The notes below the pieces were generated by a model, which was given only the letters and a program-made list of their open reading frames with translations, had not been told where the DNA came from and did not search any database. Made by a program: the position numbers and the translations under genes. Shown in pieces: positions 29,656 through 39,359 of a stretch of 64,000 bases of DNA. The stretch comes from Gammaproteobacteria bacterium (GTDB lineage Bacteria > Pseudomonadota > Gammaproteobacteria > PS1 > Pseudothioglobaceae). Location of the stretch: assembly GCA_029243595.1 (NCBI GenBank), contig JAQWRQ010000011.1:1-64000 (forward strand), in the 5' to 3' direction. Within the stretch, counting starts at the first letter, position 1. Every line of letters begins with the position of its first letter.

Positions 29656-32214
29656 TTAAGAAAAAGCTATCTCGTTATTGACGACATCAGCATTGATAGT
29701 TGACCCAGGCAAAAACTCTCCAGCAAGTATTTTTTGAGAAAGTGGATTCTCTAAAATCTGCTGAATAGTTCTTTTGAGTGGTCTGGCGCCAAATACAGGA
29801 TCATAGCCCCTATCGACAATCAGAGTCATTACCTGATCACTGAGTGATAACTTAAGGTCTAAATCAGCAAGGCGAGACTGTAATATTTTGATTTGAATCT
29901 TAGCAATGCCGGCAATTTGATCTTTACCCAAACTATTAAAGGTGACAATTTCATCAATACGATTAACAAACTCTGGCCTAAAGTGCTCACTAACAAGTTT
30001 AATTAACTCTGCACTCATGTCCTTTCCTGGGTTTTCTTGGATTAGGTGAGAACCTAAATTCGAGGTCATGACAATCACCGTGTTTTTAAAGTCAACCGTA
30101 CGACCTTGTCCATCAGTCAGACGTCCATCATCCAATACCTGTAAGAGGACATTAAAGACATCAGGGTGCGCTTTTTCAACCTCATCAAGTAGAATTATAG
30201 AATATGGCTTGCGTCGTACCGCTTCGGTTAATACACCGCCTTGCTCATAGCCTACATAACCCGGAGGTGCGCCAATCAAACGAGAAACTGAGTGTTTTTC
30301 CATAAATTCACTCATATCGACACGCACTATTGCTTGTTCGGTATCAAATAAGAAATCTGCCAACGCTTTAGTTAGTTCGGTTTTACCCACACCGGTAGGG
30401 CCCATAAATAAGAAGGAACCATCAGGGCGATTAGGATCAGACAAACCTGCACGTGAACGACGCACAGCATCAGAGATCACCTTAACAGCTTTGTCTTGAC
30501 CAACTAGGCGCTTATGAATAATCCCCTCCATTTTCAAGAGTTTGTCTTTTTCACCTTCCATCATTTTGTCAACTGGAATACCAGTCCATCTTGCGACAAT
30601 ATGAGCAATTTCATCTTCAGTAACTTTGTTACGAAGCAGGGTCATATCTTGCCCATCATCAGATTCAGACTGGATGATTTTGGCTTCAAGTTCAGGAATT
30701 TTTCCATATTGAAGTTCACTCATTTTTGCCAAATCATTATTACGATGTGCCAATTCAAAATCAGCTTTAGCTTGTTCTAACTCTTCTTTTAAATGTTGTG
30801 CGCCTTGCACCACAGATTTTTCTTTTTTCCAGATTTCTTCAAAATCGCTGTATTCTTTTTCAAGCTTATCAATGGTTTTTTCTAATTCTTTAAAACGCTC
30901 TTTGCTCGATTTGTCTTTTTCTTTCTTTAGCGCCATGCGTTCAATTTTTAGCTGTACCAATTTACGGTCAAGTTTATCCATTGATTCAGGTTTTGAATCA
31001 ATCTCCATGCGAATTTGTGACGCAGCTTCATCAATCAAATCAATGGCTTTATCGGGTAATTGTCTATCGGTGATGTAGCGTGTTGAATAAGTAACCGCGG
31101 CAATAATTGCAGGATCAGTAATTTCTACACCATGATGAACTTCGTACTTCTCCTTTAGTCCACGCAAGATCGCAATCGTATCTTCTTGGGTGGGTTCGTC
31201 AACTAGTACTTTTTGAAAACGACGCTCCATGGCAGAGTCTTTTTCAATATGCTCACGATATTCATTTAACGTAGTTGCGCCCATGCAATGCAAATCACCA
31301 CGTGCCAGTGCTGGTTTAAGCATGTTTCCAGCATCCATAGACCCTTCACCTTTTCCTGCGCCCATCATTGTATGTAATTCATCGATAAACAATATTACTT
31401 GACCATTTTCTGCTTCAAGATCATTTAGTACGGCTTTCATTCTTTCTTCAAATTCGCCTTTATATTTTGCACCTGCAACTAGTGCTGCCATATCTAAAGA
31501 GAGTAAGCGCTTGCCTTTAATGCCCTCTGGTACTTCATTATTGATAATGCGTTGCGCTAAACCTTCAGCAATCGCAGTTTTACCAACACCTGGCTCACCA
31601 ATAAGTACTGGATTATTTTTAGTACGACGTTGTAATACTTGAATGGCACGACGAATTTCACCATCACGACCAATAACAGGGTCTAGCTTTCCATCAATTG
31701 CCAGTTGAGTTAAATCTTGTGTGTATTTGTTTAGTGCGTCTCTTTGTGTCTCTGCATTTTGATCATTCACGCTTTGTCCTCCTCTAAGGGTATCAATTGC
31801 AGCACTTAAGTCTTGTTGGTTAGCGCCACAATCTTTTAAAATTTTACTAGCGGTATCATTACTTTGAATCACAGCCAGTAGAAACAATTCGGTTGATAAG
31901 TAGCTGTCATTTTTATCATTCGCCAGCTTATCAACTTGGTTTAATAATCGTAATAAATTTTGTGAAATATTAACATCACCATTAGGGCTTGTTACTTTTG
32001 CCAAGCCGTCAATCGCTTGATCGAATTGTAGTTTAAGCTTGGCTAAATCCACACTAGTTTGAGATAGTAAGTTTCTAACGCTACTTTCACCATTCTCACT
32101 CATGGTTTTTAAAACATGAATCGGCTCAATTACACTGTTATTTTTTGCGATTGCAATAGATTGAGCAGAACTTAGATCCTGTTGAAATTGTGAAGTTAAT
32201 TTATTAATATCCAT
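29656..32214 (-). CDS. clpB: ClpB protein disaggregase
   Basis: ClpB is a hexameric AAA+ chaperone that, with DnaK, rescues aggregated proteins. The 852 residues show an N-domain with Clp repeats (1-150) and the first ATPase with [13 protein letters not shown] (near 204). A long coiled-coil middle domain follows (about 410-525, KEEL-, KKEK- and [11 protein letters not shown]-type heptads). The second ATPase has [14 protein letters not shown] (near 604) and [19 protein letters not shown]. The length matches the family (857 in E. coli). A sigma-32-like promoter lies upstream, consistent with heat-shock control. Confidence 0.97.
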   Translation of the reverse strand: MDINKLTSQFQQDLSSAQSIAIAKNNSVIEPIHVLKTMSENGESSVRNLLSQTSVDLAKLKLQFDQAIDGLAKVTSPNGDVNISQNLLRLLNQVDKLANDKNDSYLSTELFLLAVIQSNDTASKILKDCGANQQDLSAAIDTLRGGQSVNDQNAETQRDALNKYTQDLTQLAIDGKLDPVIGRDGEIRRAIQVLQRRTKNNPVLIGEPGVGKTAIAEGLAQRIINNEVPEGIKGKRLLSLDMAALVAGAKYKGEFEERMKAVLNDLEAENGQVILFIDELHTMMGAGKGEGSMDAGNMLKPALARGDLHCMGATTLNEYREHIEKDSAMERRFQKVLVDEPTQEDTIAILRGLKEKYEVHHGVEITDPAIIAAVTYSTRYITDRQLPDKAIDLIDEAASQIRMEIDSKPESMDKLDRKLVQLKIERMALKKEKDKSSKERFKELEKTIDKLEKEYSDFEEIWKKEKSVVQGAQHLKEELEQAKADFELAHRNNDLAKMSELQYGKIPELEAKIIQSESDDGQDMTLLRNKVTEDEIAHIVARWTGIPVDKMMEGEKDKLLKMEGIIHKRLVGQDKAVKVISDAVRRSRAGLSDPNRPDGSFLFMGPTGVGKTELTKALADFLFDTEQAIVRVDMSEFMEKHSVSRLIGAPPGYVGYEQGGVLTEAVRRKPYSIILLDEVEKAHPDVFNVLLQVLDDGRLTDGQGRTVDFKNTVIVMTSNLGSHLIQENPGKDMSAELIKLVSEHFRPEFVNRIDEIVTFNSLGKDQIAGIAKIQIKILQSRLADLDLKLSLSDQVMTLIVDRGYDPVFGARPLKRTIQQILENPLSQKILAGEFLPGSTINADVVNNEIAFS

Positions 32215-32250
32215 AATTTACTTTACGTTTTTTTTATTAAGTTAATCTCT

Positions 32251-32278
32251 ATTTATGGGATGATTACTACTTTTCAAG
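32251..32278 (-). promoter_or_regulatory. Sigma-32 (heat shock) type promoter of clpB
   Basis: On the minus strand CTTGAAA (32278 to 32272) and TCCCATAAAT (32260 to 32251) are separated as in groE/dnaK-type promoters: CTTGAA, 12 nt, then a CCCCATnT-like box with one mismatch. Transcription would start near 32247, 33 nt before the clpB ATG. Confidence 0.6.
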
Positions 32279-32295
32279 TGCATAAATAAAATATT

Positions 32296-32748
32296 ATGTT
32301 AAATTTAGTATTGTTCGAACCAGAGATTCCAAATAACACCGGTAGCTTAATTCGACTCTCGGCAAATATGGGCGCAAACCTGCATTTAATTAAACCTTTC
32401 GGTTTTGAGATTACAGATAAACGCCTTAGACGTGCAGGGTTAGACTATAAAGAGCTAGCAAAAGTAACTGAATATGAAAATTTTGAAGATTATTTAACCA
32501 AAGTTAAACCTGATCGATTGTTTGCAGTAAGCTCGAAAGTAAAAACAAGCTATACAGATATTGAATACCAAAGCGGTGATTCATTTTTATTTGGCCCTGA
32601 AACACGAGGCTTGCCACAAGAAATTTTGGATCAATATCCAGGAATAACACTACCTATGCAGGCAGGATCACGCAGTTTGAACCTTTCTAATTGTGTGTCG
32701 ATTGTGGCCTATGAGGCCTGGCGTCAGCTTAGTTTCGTTAAATTGTAA
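32296..32748 (+). CDS. trmL: tRNA (cytidine/uridine-34-2'-O)-methyltransferase
   Basis: TrmL (YibK) is a SPOUT-class enzyme that 2'-O-methylates the wobble base of leucine tRNAs. The 150-residue protein has the minimal SPOUT fold: LFEPEIPNNTGSLIRL (5-20), FLFGPETRGLPQEIL and the trefoil-knot end SRSLNLSNCVSIVAYEAWRQ. The size matches single-domain YibK. It is divergent from clpB; its 3' end overlaps fmt on the other strand by 25 bp. Confidence 0.94.
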   Translation: MLNLVLFEPEIPNNTGSLIRLSANMGANLHLIKPFGFEITDKRLRRAGLDYKELAKVTEYENFEDYLTKVKPDRLFAVSSKVKTSYTDIEYQSGDSFLFGPETRGLPQEILDQYPGITLPMQAGSRSLNLSNCVSIVAYEAWRQLSFVKL

Positions 32749-33653
32749 GCATTGGTAAAATCTTTAATATCAACTACTTTTTTGCCAGCTAATTGAAGCT
32801 GCTCTAAACTCAATACGCCATCACCAGTTGCTACATGGCAAACACCTTTGGTACATTCAATTACTTCACCTGGCTTTTCGTCATAGGCAAGGCCTATGAC
32901 ACAAGCAGATAAAATACGTAAAACCTTATTATCGAACTTGTTGCTTGTTGCATTGGCCTGAGCAATGGGGTAGGGGTTAAAAGCTCTGATTTGTTGGCTG
33001 ATTTCAACTGCAGATTTTGACCAATCTATCCAAGCCTCATCTTTACTAAGTTTTTTGGCGTAAGTTGCACCAGCTTCATTTTGAGTAGTTGGTGATAAAT
33101 CATCAATATCACCTAATGCTTCAACAATAGCTTGCGCACCTAAAATCGAAAGCTTGTCGTGTAAGCTTTGTGCAGTGTCATCGTCTGATATATCACAAGT
33201 TTTTTCTAATAGGGTGTCGCCTGTATCTAAGCCTTCGTTCATTTGCATAATACCAACACCGGTTTGTGTGTCACCCGCCAAGATTGCCCTCTGAATTGGG
33301 GCTGCACCACGCCAACGTGGTAAAAGTGACGCATGGATATTAAGGCATCCATACTTGGGTGTTTCTAATACGATTTTAGGCAAGAGTTGTCCGTAGGCTA
33401 CTACCACCATAACATCTGCATTAAGACTGGCCAGGGTTTGTTGGGCTGACTCGTCTTTTAAGCTCTCAGGTTGAAAGACTTCTAGATTATATTCAAGTGC
33501 TTTTTCTTTTACTGGGCAAGCAGTGAGTACACGACCACGACCTTTTGGGCGGTCGGGTTGGCAGTAAACACCTTTAATTTCATGGCCAGCAGTAATTAAA
33601 GCCTCTAACACGCCAACCGAAAAATCAGGCGTGCCTGCAAATATGATCTTCAT
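32724..33653 (-). CDS. fmt: Methionyl-tRNA formyltransferase
   Basis: Fmt formylates initiator Met-tRNA. The 309-residue protein has IIFAGTPDFSVGVLEALI at the N-terminus. The active-site segment is CLNIHASLLPRWRGAAPIQR (near 107-126), followed by GDTQTGVGIMQMNEGLDTGD. A C-terminal OB domain completes it. Its usual partner def is absent; instead the start codon shares one base with the argH stop codon (TAATG). Confidence 0.96.
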   Translation of the reverse strand: MKIIFAGTPDFSVGVLEALITAGHEIKGVYCQPDRPKGRGRVLTACPVKEKALEYNLEVFQPESLKDESAQQTLASLNADVMVVVAYGQLLPKIVLETPKYGCLNIHASLLPRWRGAAPIQRAILAGDTQTGVGIMQMNEGLDTGDTLLEKTCDISDDDTAQSLHDKLSILGAQAIVEALGDIDDLSPTTQNEAGATYAKKLSKDEAWIDWSKSAVEISQQIRAFNPYPIAQANATSNKFDNKVLRILSACVIGLAYDEKPGEVIECTKGVCHVATGDGVLSLEQLQLAGKKVVDIKDFTNAYNLTKLS

Positions 33654-35038
33654 TATTTGAGTATTTTTCGTGCTACCTTAATGGCTTGTTTGACTTGATT
33701 GGGCGCCGTACCACCCAAGTGGTCACGCGCAGCCAGCGAGCCTTCTAACGAAAGCACATCAAATACATCGTTTTCAATACGATCATCAAAAGTTTGCAAT
33801 TCTTCCAGGCTTAACTCACTAAGATCTTTTTGGTGTTCAATACCATAAGAAACTGATTGACCTACTACCTCATGTGCATCACGGAATGGCAAGCCTTTTT
33901 TAACCAGATAATCGGCCAAATCAGTTGCAGTGGTATAACCTTTTTTGGTTGAGTTATACATGTTGTCGCGCTTAGTTTCAATGGTTGGTACCATATCGGC
34001 AAACACGCGTAAGCAAGCCTTAAGCGTGTCAACTGTATCAAACAGCGGTTCTTTATCTTCTTGGTTGTCTTTGTTGTAAGCAAGTGGCTGCGCTTTCATA
34101 ATGGTTAATAATGAAGTCAGGTTGCCATACACACGGCCGGTTTTGCCACGTACTAATTCTGGCACGTCGGGGTTTTTCTTTTGCGGCATGATAGACGAAC
34201 CTGTGCAGAAGCTGTCTGGCAGTTCAATAAAATCAAACTGTGCACTTGACCATAAAATTAGCTCTTCTGAAAAACGCGATAAGTGCATCATAGTAATACT
34301 GGCCGCCGATAAGAACTCAATAGCAAAATCTCGATCACTTACACCATCAAGCGAGTTGGTGCAAATACGCTCAAAACCTAATAGTTCAGCCGTACGCTCA
34401 CGATTAATCGGATAAGTTGTGCCTGCTAATGCAGCGCTACCCAGTGGCATTGTATTAACACGCTTTTGAGCATCAACTAGACGTTCAGCGTCACGTGATA
34501 GCATTTCAAAGTACGCCATCATGTGATGTCCAAAGCTAATGGGTTGTGCAGCTTGTAAGTGAGTAAAGCCTGGCAAAATTGTACCAGCTTCTTTTTCAGC
34601 TAAGTCAAGTAATGCTGATTGCAAACGTTTGATTTCATCGGCAACCAAATCGATTTGATCACGTAAATAAAGGCGAATATCAGTAGCTACTTGGTCATTA
34701 CGTGAGCGACCGGTGTGAAGTTTTTTGCCCGCATCACCACAAATAGCAGTTAGCCGTGATTCAATATTCATGTGCACATCTTCAAGTGTGACTGACCACT
34801 CAAACTCATCCGATTCAATTTCACCTAAGATTTGATTAAGTCCTTTAATGACTTGGTCTTTTTCTTCTACCGTGAGAATGCCAACTTCGCTGAGCATAGT
34901 GGCGTGTGCAATTGAGCCTTGGATATCGTACGGTGCTAAAATTTTGTCAAAAAACACTGAAGCGCCAAAAATCTTTACAAACTCATCAGTTGGCTCGTTG
35001 AAACGTCCACCCCAAGATTGGTTAGTTTTTGTTGTCAT
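33653..35038 (-). CDS. argH: Argininosuccinate lyase
   Basis: ArgH splits argininosuccinate into arginine and fumarate, the last step of arginine synthesis. The 461-residue protein has [17 protein letters not shown] at the N-terminus, [13 protein letters not shown] near 107-119 and the superfamily signature [12 protein letters not shown] near 282-293. Its start overlaps the stop of the SoxW-like gene by 4 bp (ATGA) and its end overlaps fmt by 1 bp. Confidence 0.97.
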   Translation of the reverse strand: MTTKTNQSWGGRFNEPTDEFVKIFGASVFFDKILAPYDIQGSIAHATMLSEVGILTVEEKDQVIKGLNQILGEIESDEFEWSVTLEDVHMNIESRLTAICGDAGKKLHTGRSRNDQVATDIRLYLRDQIDLVADEIKRLQSALLDLAEKEAGTILPGFTHLQAAQPISFGHHMMAYFEMLSRDAERLVDAQKRVNTMPLGSAALAGTTYPINRERTAELLGFERICTNSLDGVSDRDFAIEFLSAASITMMHLSRFSEELILWSSAQFDFIELPDSFCTGSSIMPQKKNPDVPELVRGKTGRVYGNLTSLLTIMKAQPLAYNKDNQEDKEPLFDTVDTLKACLRVFADMVPTIETKRDNMYNSTKKGYTTATDLADYLVKKGLPFRDAHEVVGQSVSYGIEHQKDLSELSLEELQTFDDRIENDVFDVLSLEGSLAARDHLGGTAPNQVKQAIKVARKILK

Positions 35039-35514
35039 AAGGTTGCACCCATTCGTTTATGTAATTTTTTGGTTGATTTTTCAATCACTTCGTCTAGATC
35101 AGTCCAATATAGTTCTTCACTAGGGACACCTGTAATTTTACCCAGGGTTGAGCCGTAATTGTCAACTAGCACTACTGTTGGAAAAAAGTTAATGGCACGT
35201 GTAAAGGCAAATTCGTTGTGAGAAACCTCTTCGTTATAAAAATTGTTGATTTCATCAAAACTACTGGCGTCAATATGACGAATAATAATTTTGTCATTGT
35301 ATTCATCCATCTGTGCCATAGGGCTTAAAACATCTTCTTTGATTTTTTTACAATATTCACAGTCAGGGATAGAAAACATTATTAAAATAGGAATCTTTTG
35401 TTTCCAAACTTTTTGGGAATCCATTAGAAAGTCTTTTGCAACTGGCAGGGTGAGTTCTTCAGCAATACTGACGTTTGTAAAAAGCAATAAAAATAATAAA
35501 CCATATCGAATCAT
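35035..35514 (-). CDS. Periplasmic thioredoxin-fold protein (SoxW-like)
   Basis: The 159-residue protein has a signal peptide ([18 protein letters not shown], cleavage before EELT) and a thioredoxin fold. The redox motif is C-E-Y-C in [16 protein letters not shown], near residues 52-55. A cis-Pro follows in [12 protein letters not shown]. It resembles the periplasmic SoxW and DsbE-like thioredoxins that keep Sox proteins reduced. It is the first gene of a trio with argH and fmt and is divergent from hemC with only 22 bp between the starts. Its partner is unknown; the SoxW link is inference. Confidence 0.8.
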   Translation of the reverse strand: MIRYGLLFLLLFTNVSIAEELTLPVAKDFLMDSQKVWKQKIPILIMFSIPDCEYCKKIKEDVLSPMAQMDEYNDKIIIRHIDASSFDEINNFYNEEVSHNEFAFTRAINFFPTVVLVDNYGSTLGKITGVPSEELYWTDLDEVIEKSTKKLHKRMGATL

Positions 35515-35536
35515 TTGCCTTATTTTAATACAAAGT

Positions 35537-36451
35537 ATGAATAAAACTTTAAGAATTGCAACACGTAAAAGCCCTCTAGCACTCTGGCAAGCAGAGCATG
35601 TTAAAGCAAGGCTAGAGCACCATCACCCCGGCCTAAAGGTTGAGCTGGTTAAAATGACCACAAAAGGGGATCAAATACTAAACTCGCCCTTGTCAAAAAT
35701 TGGCGGTAAAGGCTTGTTCATCAAAGAGTTAGAGCAAGGTATGCTGGCAGGAGATGCAGACATTGCTGTTCATTCTATGAAAGACGTGCCGTACGAAGTG
35801 CCAGCAGGTTTTGAGCTTGGTGCAATCCTCAAGCGTGAAAATCCATTCGATGCATTTGTCTCAAACAACTTTAACAGTATTGATGATTTACCTCAAGGTG
35901 CGAAAGTTGGTACTTGCTCAATGCGCCGCATTGTCCAATTAAAAGATAGACGCCCTGATTTAGAAATATTGGATTTACGTGGCAATGTAAACACACGACT
36001 CAAAAAACTCGATGATGGTGAGTTTGATGCCATTATTTTGGCCTGTGCTGGCCTTATTCGCCTCGAATTCGAAGATCGAATCAAACAACAAATATCCGCT
36101 GAACAATCATTACCAGCAGTTGGCCAGGGCGCAGTTGGTATTGAAATTCGTGAGAACGACCAAGAGATCCTAGATCTAATTGCGCCATTGGTTGACGCCG
36201 AAACAACCTATAGAGTAAATGCTGAGCGCGCTATGAATGCACAACTTGAAGGTGGATGCTCGGTGCCAATTGCCGGATATTCTACGATTGATGGCGATCA
36301 AATTACCTTAACAGGTTTAGTGGGTAATGTAGAATCTGGCGTTATTTTGAAAGAACGTGTTAGTGGGCATATTAATGAAGCAGAGCAATTGGGTGTCGCT
36401 TTAGCCGACCAGCTAATTTCATTAGGTGCTAAGGATATTTTAAAAGGGTAG
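35537..36451 (+). CDS. hemC: Porphobilinogen deaminase (hydroxymethylbilane synthase)
   Basis: HemC joins four porphobilinogen units to hydroxymethylbilane in haem synthesis, important for a cytochrome-rich sulfur oxidiser. The 304-residue protein begins [20 protein letters not shown]. It has the active-site Asp region [11 protein letters not shown] and the dipyrromethane-cofactor Cys241 in [14 protein letters not shown] 35537 is chosen because the domain starts there; the frame is open further upstream but only antisense to the thioredoxin gene. There is no ribosome-binding site. TTTAAT (35524-35529) ends 8 nt before the ATG, another leaderless configuration. Confidence 0.96.
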   Translation: MNKTLRIATRKSPLALWQAEHVKARLEHHHPGLKVELVKMTTKGDQILNSPLSKIGGKGLFIKELEQGMLAGDADIAVHSMKDVPYEVPAGFELGAILKRENPFDAFVSNNFNSIDDLPQGAKVGTCSMRRIVQLKDRRPDLEILDLRGNVNTRLKKLDDGEFDAIILACAGLIRLEFEDRIKQQISAEQSLPAVGQGAVGIEIRENDQEILDLIAPLVDAETTYRVNAERAMNAQLEGGCSVPIAGYSTIDGDQITLTGLVGNVESGVILKERVSGHINEAEQLGVALADQLISLGAKDILKG

Positions 36452-36453
36452 TG

Positions 36454-36744
36454 ATGCCAGAGCCGATTAACCAACAAGCTTTAAAACAGCTAAAAAACTG
36501 GGTAATTCTTGATGAAAAACTACACCGGGTTTTTATCTTGGATGATTTTATTCAAGCGATTGGTTTTATGACACAAGTGTCGATTGTAGCTGAGAAAATG
36601 AATCATCACCCCGAATGGTCTAATGTTTACAAAACCGTTACGGTTGATTTGACCACTCATAGTGAAGGCTGTATAACCCAATTAGATGCTGAATTAGCAG
36701 TAAGTATGGATGATATTTTTAATAAAATTAATCACAAAGGATAG
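36454..36744 (+). CDS. phhB: Pterin-4a-carbinolamine dehydratase
   Basis: This 96-residue PCD/DCoH-fold protein dehydrates 4a-hydroxytetrahydropterin, or acts in pterin metabolism. The signature EKMNHHPEWSNVYKTVTV, with a following His-Ser (TTHSEG) and Asp (LDAELA), is complete. ATG 36454 is preferred over GTG 36451, which overlaps the hemC stop codon. No aromatic amino-acid hydroxylase is nearby, so a molybdopterin-related or moonlighting role is possible. Confidence 0.92.
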   Translation: MPEPINQQALKQLKNWVILDEKLHRVFILDDFIQAIGFMTQVSIVAEKMNHHPEWSNVYKTVTVDLTTHSEGCITQLDAELAVSMDDIFNKINHKG

Positions 36745-36750
36745 TTAATT

Positions 36751-37407
36751 ATGTTGAGATCAATCGAAAAAAACTTTTTTAAAATCGTGCAACGTCTAGG
36801 ATTGCTATTTGCAATGCTTGCATTTGTTGCGGTTATTTTTCTAGGTGTTACTAGTTATCAAAAAATCAACATTGAAGCGAACGATCAAATCGACACACCG
36901 GTGATTAGCTTTGCAGACTATCAAAATCCTATTAGCGCTCAAGAGGCAAAAATCAGTGCAGATCTAAAAGAAAACGACACTTTTAATAAAGAATTTGATA
37001 CGCAAGTGGCAGATATTGTAGCAGCACTAGAGACGATGCCAGACACCTCGATAGATAAAACAGATTTAGCACAAAAAGTTAAAATTTTAGTCAAAATTAA
37101 ATCAAATGGTTATCCGCAAAATTTACAACTGGCTTATGCAAAATCTTTGGCTAAGCTTACCAAGCAAATGGTTATTGTAGGTGGTGAAAAAACCAACGTT
37201 GATGAGTTTGTTAAATGGCATGAGCAAGAATTTGCCAAGCAAGTTAACACACAAACGCAAAACAACTTCTTGAGTATGGGTTCACTAAAAGCAGAAAAAG
37301 CCACTGGCTATGCTATGTTAAGCGCTGCCGCAGCCGCTTTAGGGATTTTTATTATGTTTGTAATGATGCTAGTTATGTTACGAATTGAACGCAATACCCG
37401 ACAGTAA
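36751..37407 (+). CDS. Membrane protein of unknown function with two terminal transmembrane segments
   Basis: I do not recognise a family. The 218-residue protein has a hydrophobic segment at residues 16-35 (LGLLFAMLAFVAVIFLGV) and another at about 188-210 (AMLSAAAAALGIFIMFVMML). A polar region of about 150 residues with helical character lies between them (DTPVISFADYQNPISAQEAK; VKWHEQEFAKQVNTQTQNN). It has no Cys and no obvious catalytic motif. It follows phhB by 6 nt and precedes an alcohol dehydrogenase-like gene by 5 nt, so it is part of the hemC-phhB run. The hairpin topology would place the middle domain in the periplasm, by inference. Confidence 0.75.
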   Translation: MLRSIEKNFFKIVQRLGLLFAMLAFVAVIFLGVTSYQKINIEANDQIDTPVISFADYQNPISAQEAKISADLKENDTFNKEFDTQVADIVAALETMPDTSIDKTDLAQKVKILVKIKSNGYPQNLQLAYAKSLAKLTKQMVIVGGEKTNVDEFVKWHEQEFAKQVNTQTQNNFLSMGSLKAEKATGYAMLSAAAAALGIFIMFVMMLVMLRIERNTRQ

Positions 37408-37412
37408 TTTAT

Positions 37413-38396
37413 ATGCAAGCAATCGGATTTAACGGTACTGAATTTGTTGAGTTTGAAAAAGAAATAGATTCACCATTAGCGTACGACCTTTTGATTGAAA
37501 TTCGTGCGATTTCAATCAACCCGATTGACACCAAAATCAAACAAACCGTTACTAATACACAAACCTTGCCAACTATTTTAGGCTTTGATGCCTGCGGCAT
37601 TGTGCGTTCAGTAGGCGATAAAGTCTCGTTGTTTAAAGTAGGTGACGAGGTTTTCTATGCTGGAGACATGACCCGAGACGGCTCTAATGCCACCCACCAA
37701 TTGGTGGATGAGCGCATTGTTGGTCGTAAGCCAACTTCGCTCGATTATGATCAAGCGGCAGCTTTACCACTCACCAGTATTACCGCCTGGGAATCGTTAT
37801 TCGACCGTTTAAAAATCACACCAGCAGACAAAGACAAAACCTTATTGCTAATTGGTGCTGCAGGTGGAGTTGGTTCAATGGCGATTCAATTTGCCAAACA
37901 AGTCATTGGCATCAATGTTATTGCCACAGCTTCTCGTGCAGAATCTAAAGATTGGTGCAAAAAAATGGGCGCTAATGTGGTGATAGATCATCACAATCTT
38001 GTAAAGCAGTTTAAAGATAATACTATTACCGCCCCAGACTTTATCCTTTGTATGGGTGATCCAGACGAGTATTTCGAAACCATGGCTGAGTTGATTGCAC
38101 CCCAAGGCAGTATTTGCTTATTAGCCAATGCAAGTAAAGACTACAACATTAATTTACTTAAAGCTAAAAGCATTACTCTGGTTTGGGAGATGATGTTTAC
38201 CCGATCTATGTTCACAACAGATGATCTTATTAAACAGCACGAATTGCTAAACAAAATGGCAGATTTAGTCGATAGTGGCAAAGTTAAAACAACATTAACT
38301 CAAAAACTAACGCCAATCAATTTAGCAAATATTGTTAAAGCACATACAATGATTGAAACAGGTGCCATGATTGGTAAGCTAGTGATTACTCACTAA
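37413..38396 (+). CDS. Zinc-type alcohol dehydrogenase-like / quinone oxidoreductase (MDR family)
   Basis: The 327-residue protein belongs to the medium-chain dehydrogenase/reductase superfamily. It has the N-terminal GroES-like domain (AISINPIDTKIK near 31-42, ILGFDACGIVRSVGD near 50-64) and the nucleotide-binding LLIGAAGGVGSMAIQFAKQ near 147-165. The structural and catalytic zinc Cys clusters are absent, so it is closer to NADPH-quinone reductases and zinc-independent family members. Substrate cannot be predicted. The 3' end overlaps ftsY by 11 bp. Confidence 0.85.
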   Translation: MQAIGFNGTEFVEFEKEIDSPLAYDLLIEIRAISINPIDTKIKQTVTNTQTLPTILGFDACGIVRSVGDKVSLFKVGDEVFYAGDMTRDGSNATHQLVDERIVGRKPTSLDYDQAAALPLTSITAWESLFDRLKITPADKDKTLLLIGAAGGVGSMAIQFAKQVIGINVIATASRAESKDWCKKMGANVVIDHHNLVKQFKDNTITAPDFILCMGDPDEYFETMAELIAPQGSICLLANASKDYNINLLKAKSITLVWEMMFTRSMFTTDDLIKQHELLNKMADLVDSGKVKTTLTQKLTPINLANIVKAHTMIETGAMIGKLVITH

Positions 38397-39333
38397 ACAA
38401 AGCGTTAACAAACTCGTTAGCTTTAAAAGGCTTGAGATCATTAATACCTTCACCCACACCAATATAACGAATCGGTAAATTAAGTTCGTTCGATACCGCA
38501 AACAACACACCACCTTTTGCAGTACCATCAAGCTTGGTAATACTGACACCACTTAAATCAATAGACTTATTAAATTCAATCGCCTGATTAATCGCATTTT
38601 GCCCAGAGCCACCATCAATTACCAGCATGGTTTCATGTGGCGCATTTTCGTTGTGTTTTTTGAGTACGCGTTTGATTTTTTCCAGCTCTTGCATGAGGTT
38701 GCCTTGCGTGTGCAACCTGCCAGCAGTGTCGGCAATAAGGATATCAATATTTTTTGCACGTGCTGATTCATACGCATCATAAATAACGGATGCCGCATCA
38801 GCACCTGTGTCTTGTGCTACGACGGGTATTTCGTTGCGCTCACCCCAAACTTTAAGCTGCTCAACAGCCGCTGCACGGAATGTATCGCCTGCAGCCAGCA
38901 TGACCGACTTGCCATGGTTTTGGAATGATTTGGCCAGCTTGCCAATGGTGGTGGTTTTTCCAGCGCCGTTAATACCCACCACTAAAATCACAAAGGTTTC
39001 GTTAATATCTGTATTGAGTTGGTTGTCTTCAATCAGTAATTTTGTTAACTCATCTTTTAAAAACTCATACAAACTATCTGAGTCTTTAAGTATTTTTCGT
39101 GAGGCATTTTTGCGCACGCTTTCTAGTACTTTATCAGTAGTATTAATGCCAATGTCAGCAGTGATTAGTAAGGTTTCTAGCTCATCAAGCAGATCGTCAT
39201 TAATCTCTTTTTTGCCTAGTAGTAACGCAGATAGGCCCGAGCCAAGTTTTTGTCTTGACTTGACTAAGCGCTCTTTTAATGAAGCAGGCTTTTCTTCTGC
39301 TTGAGATTTATCTTTTTTAAAAAAATTAAACAA
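38386..39333 (-). CDS. ftsY: Signal recognition particle receptor FtsY
   Basis: FtsY docks ribosome-SRP complexes at the inner membrane. The 315-residue protein has a very short acidic N-terminal A region, about 20 residues against nearly 200 in E. coli, followed by the N domain. The G domain has GINGAGKTTTIGKLA (near 121-135), DTFRAAAVEQL and DTAGRLH, and ends in ITKLDGTAKGG and YIGVGE. It stands alone, divergent from an M16 peptidase gene; ftsE and ftsX are not adjacent. Confidence 0.96.
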   Translation of the reverse strand: MFNFFKKDKSQAEEKPASLKERLVKSRQKLGSGLSALLLGKKEINDDLLDELETLLITADIGINTTDKVLESVRKNASRKILKDSDSLYEFLKDELTKLLIEDNQLNTDINETFVILVVGINGAGKTTTIGKLAKSFQNHGKSVMLAAGDTFRAAAVEQLKVWGERNEIPVVAQDTGADAASVIYDAYESARAKNIDILIADTAGRLHTQGNLMQELEKIKRVLKKHNENAPHETMLVIDGGSGQNAINQAIEFNKSIDLSGVSITKLDGTAKGGVLFAVSNELNLPIRYIGVGEGINDLKPFKANEFVNALFSE

Positions 39334-39344
39334 AGGCTTGTGGC

Positions 39345-39350
39345 TATAAT
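39345..39350 (+). promoter_or_regulatory. -10 box of the M16 peptidase operon (leaderless configuration)
   Basis: TATAAT ends 10 nt before the ATG at 39360 and there is no ribosome-binding site between. Transcription would start about 3 nt before the start codon. No clear -35 is seen. Confidence 0.45.
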
Positions 39351-39359
39351 GATTGAAAT

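Noticed and set aside
38807-39304. 165-codon open frame antisense to ftsY
   Set aside because: Shadow of the conserved GTPase domain; Ser-rich composition and no start signals.
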